DNA of 64,000 bases from positions 6,500,839 to 6,564,838 of the forward strand of contig CM022666.1 in the NCBI GenBank assembly GCA_012295275.1, in the 5' to 3' direction. This DNA is from Chrysomallon squamiferum. Taxonomy: Eukaryota; Mollusca; Gastropoda; Neomphalida; Peltospiridae. Positions 61,550 through 64,000 of this stretch are shown piece after piece. The translations under genes were made by a program, and so were the position numbers. How positions within the stretch are numbered: the first letter of the stretch is position 1; each line of letters opens with the position of its first letter. The notes under the pieces were generated by a model. The model did no database searches. It was not told where the DNA came from and was given only the letters and a program-made list of their open reading frames with translations.

Positions 61550-63462
61550 TTACAACATATACAGACCAAAGTAGGTTGTCTCAGGATCTCTCAAAATTCT
61601 GTTCACAACTGATGTTCTCACCACTACAGTGTCATTGGCATACAGGTAGTAAACAGCTCCAATGTAGGAAGCAGCAAAACCTTCCTGGTATCTTCGTACT
61701 TTGCATGTTGTTTGAGGATTTCTGTAGAGGACTTCATGATTTGGATATATTTCAATTGAGTGACACAGCCTAGCGTATTCTAGTTCTGTCACTTGGTTGG
61801 CATGGAATAAAACGTTGCTGTATATGAAGTAGGCAGCAGTTTTTTTGACTTGAATCCCGTCAGCGACAACAGCTGCAGCTCCTTTCACAAACGATCTTTT
61901 ACCAGACGACGTCCATTTGATGAGAGGCTTCGGTGTGTCTGAAAAGTTTGTAAGAAGAAAATATTTTTAAGTAATATTTTTATTTTACATTGTCAACAGT
62001 TGTAGTTAATATTACTAATATATTTCGCTAACTTCTAGAAAGTCCTATTATTAACTACTTTACTACCATCACTGATATTTTTACTACTAACACTGCTAAA
62101 CTATTGTTATCACAATTTCTACAATTATTTCCTAACTACTACTAATAACTAAGTGATTACCACTACTACTATCAACAGACCAAATTTTTTTTAGTAACTA
62201 CTACTATTTCTTCAATTTTACTACTACAACATTTATTACCAAATCACCTCTTTAACTGAGTACAACTACTCTACTACTACTACTACTACCATTCTACTGC
62301 TACTGCTATTACTGCTACTACAACTCTACTACTATTACTCTACTACTACAACTATTACTACTACTACTGCTACTATTTGTCTTCTTACTTTTGTCATATA
62401 TTGCGTTCACTTCCATTTGTAGATGAGCCGACGTCTTCACATTGTTTTTATTATTCAGACGATCAGCGACCTCTCTGATCTGCTTAAGTTTCTGTTCTGA
62501 AATATATATACATATACACATATATACTGATACATATATAAATACATAGACTCCTATACACATTGTTTGATTTTATCTAAATTCAGATGATTTGCGACCT
62601 CTCTGATCTACACACACGCGTCCACACACATACACACTCACATCACTTATATATGTGTACATACATAGACTCGCACATACATACATATTTATAAATACAT
62701 ATTTATAAAAACGTTTGTGGATATTTGAATATGTGTGGCTGAGTGTTTGTGTCTGTATCTTTTTTCGGTGTGTGTAGGTTGATGACTTTTCTCCTGTGTG
62801 TCTCTGTGTTTATGCGACTTTGTGTTTCTAGGTATGTCTGTGTGTGTGTATATGTGTCGGTGTTAACTTACCACTTTTCTCAGCTTTTGTGTGACTTTCA
62901 CTCAGTTTCTAAAAAGAATGTTAATAACCAATTTAAAACTATTCCATAATAATTTTTTATATTTATAAATATATTTTTGCACAATGAATTTCTCCTTTTC
63001 ATAATTATTAAACATATATGATTTTTTTTTCTTTTTTTAATTTCATTTATAATTAACATAACTTTTTAATCTTTCTATGCAGAATTTATCTATTTCTTAA
63101 TTTCGTACCGACAAAACTTTTATTTTAAATTATTATTATTTCTTTTTATTTTCTAATTTATGTATTTTTGGAATTTATTTAGAATTTATAACAGAATTTA
63201 CCTTTTTCATAATTTCACTGATCACTGTTTCTCCATCGTTGTAACAACAATACATGGTATTGTTCCTGGTTCTCTTCGTAGATTTGTCATCACAACAGTT
63301 TTCTCCTGGTTTGCACGAGATTTTCACACACAGTTCCTTGTCAAACAACAAGTTTGTTTCTCTGTTCAGATATTCGTTTAATGTTACAGATGCAATGAAA
63401 CTGATGAGAATGAAGTTTAGTACCATAAGAGAAATGGCAATGACTGGAAGAATTGACTTCAT
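61550..63462 (-). CDS. TNF-superfamily ligand, intact four-exon gene (right copy 6)
   Basis: Exons: A 63202-63462, B 62872-62908, C 62389-62496, D 61550-61938; borders and phases are correct and the product has 264 residues. Exon A starts MKSILPVIAISL and has FIASVTLNEYLNRE after the helix. The six-cysteine segment is intact. Exon D carries VKKTAAYFIYS, VTELEYARLC, IEIYPNHEVL and YLYAND as copy-specific changes, keeps both TNF-domain cysteines and ends YFGLYML. Exon C is identical at protein level to left copy 3 (19654-21566), whereas exon A resembles left copy 2, which suggests exon shuffling or conversion among copies. The TATA position reads TATAGAATA. Confidence 0.86.
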
Positions 63463-64000
63463 TTTCCTACTTTTCTTTTTGCACTGTATAGTGTATTCTA
63501 TACTCTTACGTATAACAGACACTGGCTAGCAAATGTTATTGCCTGTGTTTCTTGTATCAGCCGAGTCGCTTACAAACAGCTGTTTATAAACTATGCTCGG
63601 CTAGAATTACTTTTAAAGATAAAGATATGCACTGGTGATTTTTAAAAGTTGTCCAATGAGCTGCCATTGTTACTGTCGGGTTTTTCCTGGCAGAAACTCA
63701 GTAATGGACAACCGGAAGACATTTGAACTGAACCATGATATAAGTGTTCGTGATTTGCACAAATGTAGGTGTATCTACACATGATTATATAACAGCAATA
63801 TTTAACATACTGTCTATAAAGAATACAAATTATGCTTTATAAAATAAATGTTAAAAACATATCACTGTCAGGTGTACAAGTGAAAAACGAGTTGAAAAAT
63901 GATCCCATTAATTTTACTTGACATTAAAAACTAAAAAAACTAACAAAAAACCCCCCCAAAACAGGCAAATACAGAACAAGACATTTGTACTTTTTTTGAA
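63463..64000. other. 5' flank of TNF copy 6
   Basis: Matches 9480-10010 and 21570-22110. Window ends before the TGAGTCA-containing part. No gene is seen. Confidence 0.5.

Noticed and set aside
1-64000. tRNA, rRNA or viral genes
   Set aside because: No tRNA-like cloverleaf blocks, rRNA signatures or viral replication proteins were recognised by eye; a covariance-model scan was not possible.

Overview
This is metazoan nuclear DNA: very AT-rich, intron-bearing, and full of microsatellites ((TTA)n, (TAC)n, (CA/TG)n, (TA)n, (TTTTA)n). It carries a motile-cilia gene (ZBBX), a tandem family of TNF-superfamily ligands, and relics of pogo/Tigger-like and hAT-like DNA transposons. The mixture suggests an invertebrate, perhaps a lophotrochozoan such as a mollusc, but the species cannot be fixed from this sequence.

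A 200-N scaffold gap (27227-27426) splits the window. Left contig (1-27226): the last three coding exons of a ZBBX gene (+), followed by a minus-strand TNF-ligand array. The array holds a 3'-end fragment (3.9 kb), a two-exon truncated copy (5.2-6.2 kb) and two intact four-exon genes (7.7-9.5 and 19.7-21.6 kb). Right contig (27427-64000): an almost complete ZBBX gene (18 coding exons, 27621-41040, N-terminus missing), followed by the same array. Here the array holds a 3'-end fragment (43.0 kb), three intact ligand genes (44.3-46.1, 51.2-52.9, 61.6-63.5 kb) and two decayed copies (47.6-48.6, 54.5-55.5 kb). The left contig therefore repeats the order ZBBX 3' end then TNF array. It may be an uncollapsed second haplotype or a real large tandem duplication; the gap leaves both open.

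Each intact TNF-like gene has coding exons A-D of 261, 37, 108 and 389 nt with matching splice phases, giving a 264-residue type II membrane protein. In order it has a tail of about 3 residues, one membrane helix, a six-cysteine N-glycosylated juxtamembrane segment, a short linker, and a C-terminal TNF homology domain (SAHL, then W, then YFIYS, ending YFGLYML). The track-sized upstream extension of exon A is not real: its first codon is GTG behind an in-frame stop, so the start is the ATG of MKS.

Facing most ligand genes, on the plus strand, are decayed homologues of exons A, B and C, so the array consists of convergent pairs of one living and one dead paralogue. Other array features are a recent segmental duplication of about 6.9 kb spacing, a 29-bp promoter minisatellite that differs by exactly four units between its two copies, copy-specific TATA boxes, six Tigger-like transposase relics and hAT-like (DUF4371) relics. 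ZBBX and the array are tail to tail; nothing in the sequence shows a functional link between them.
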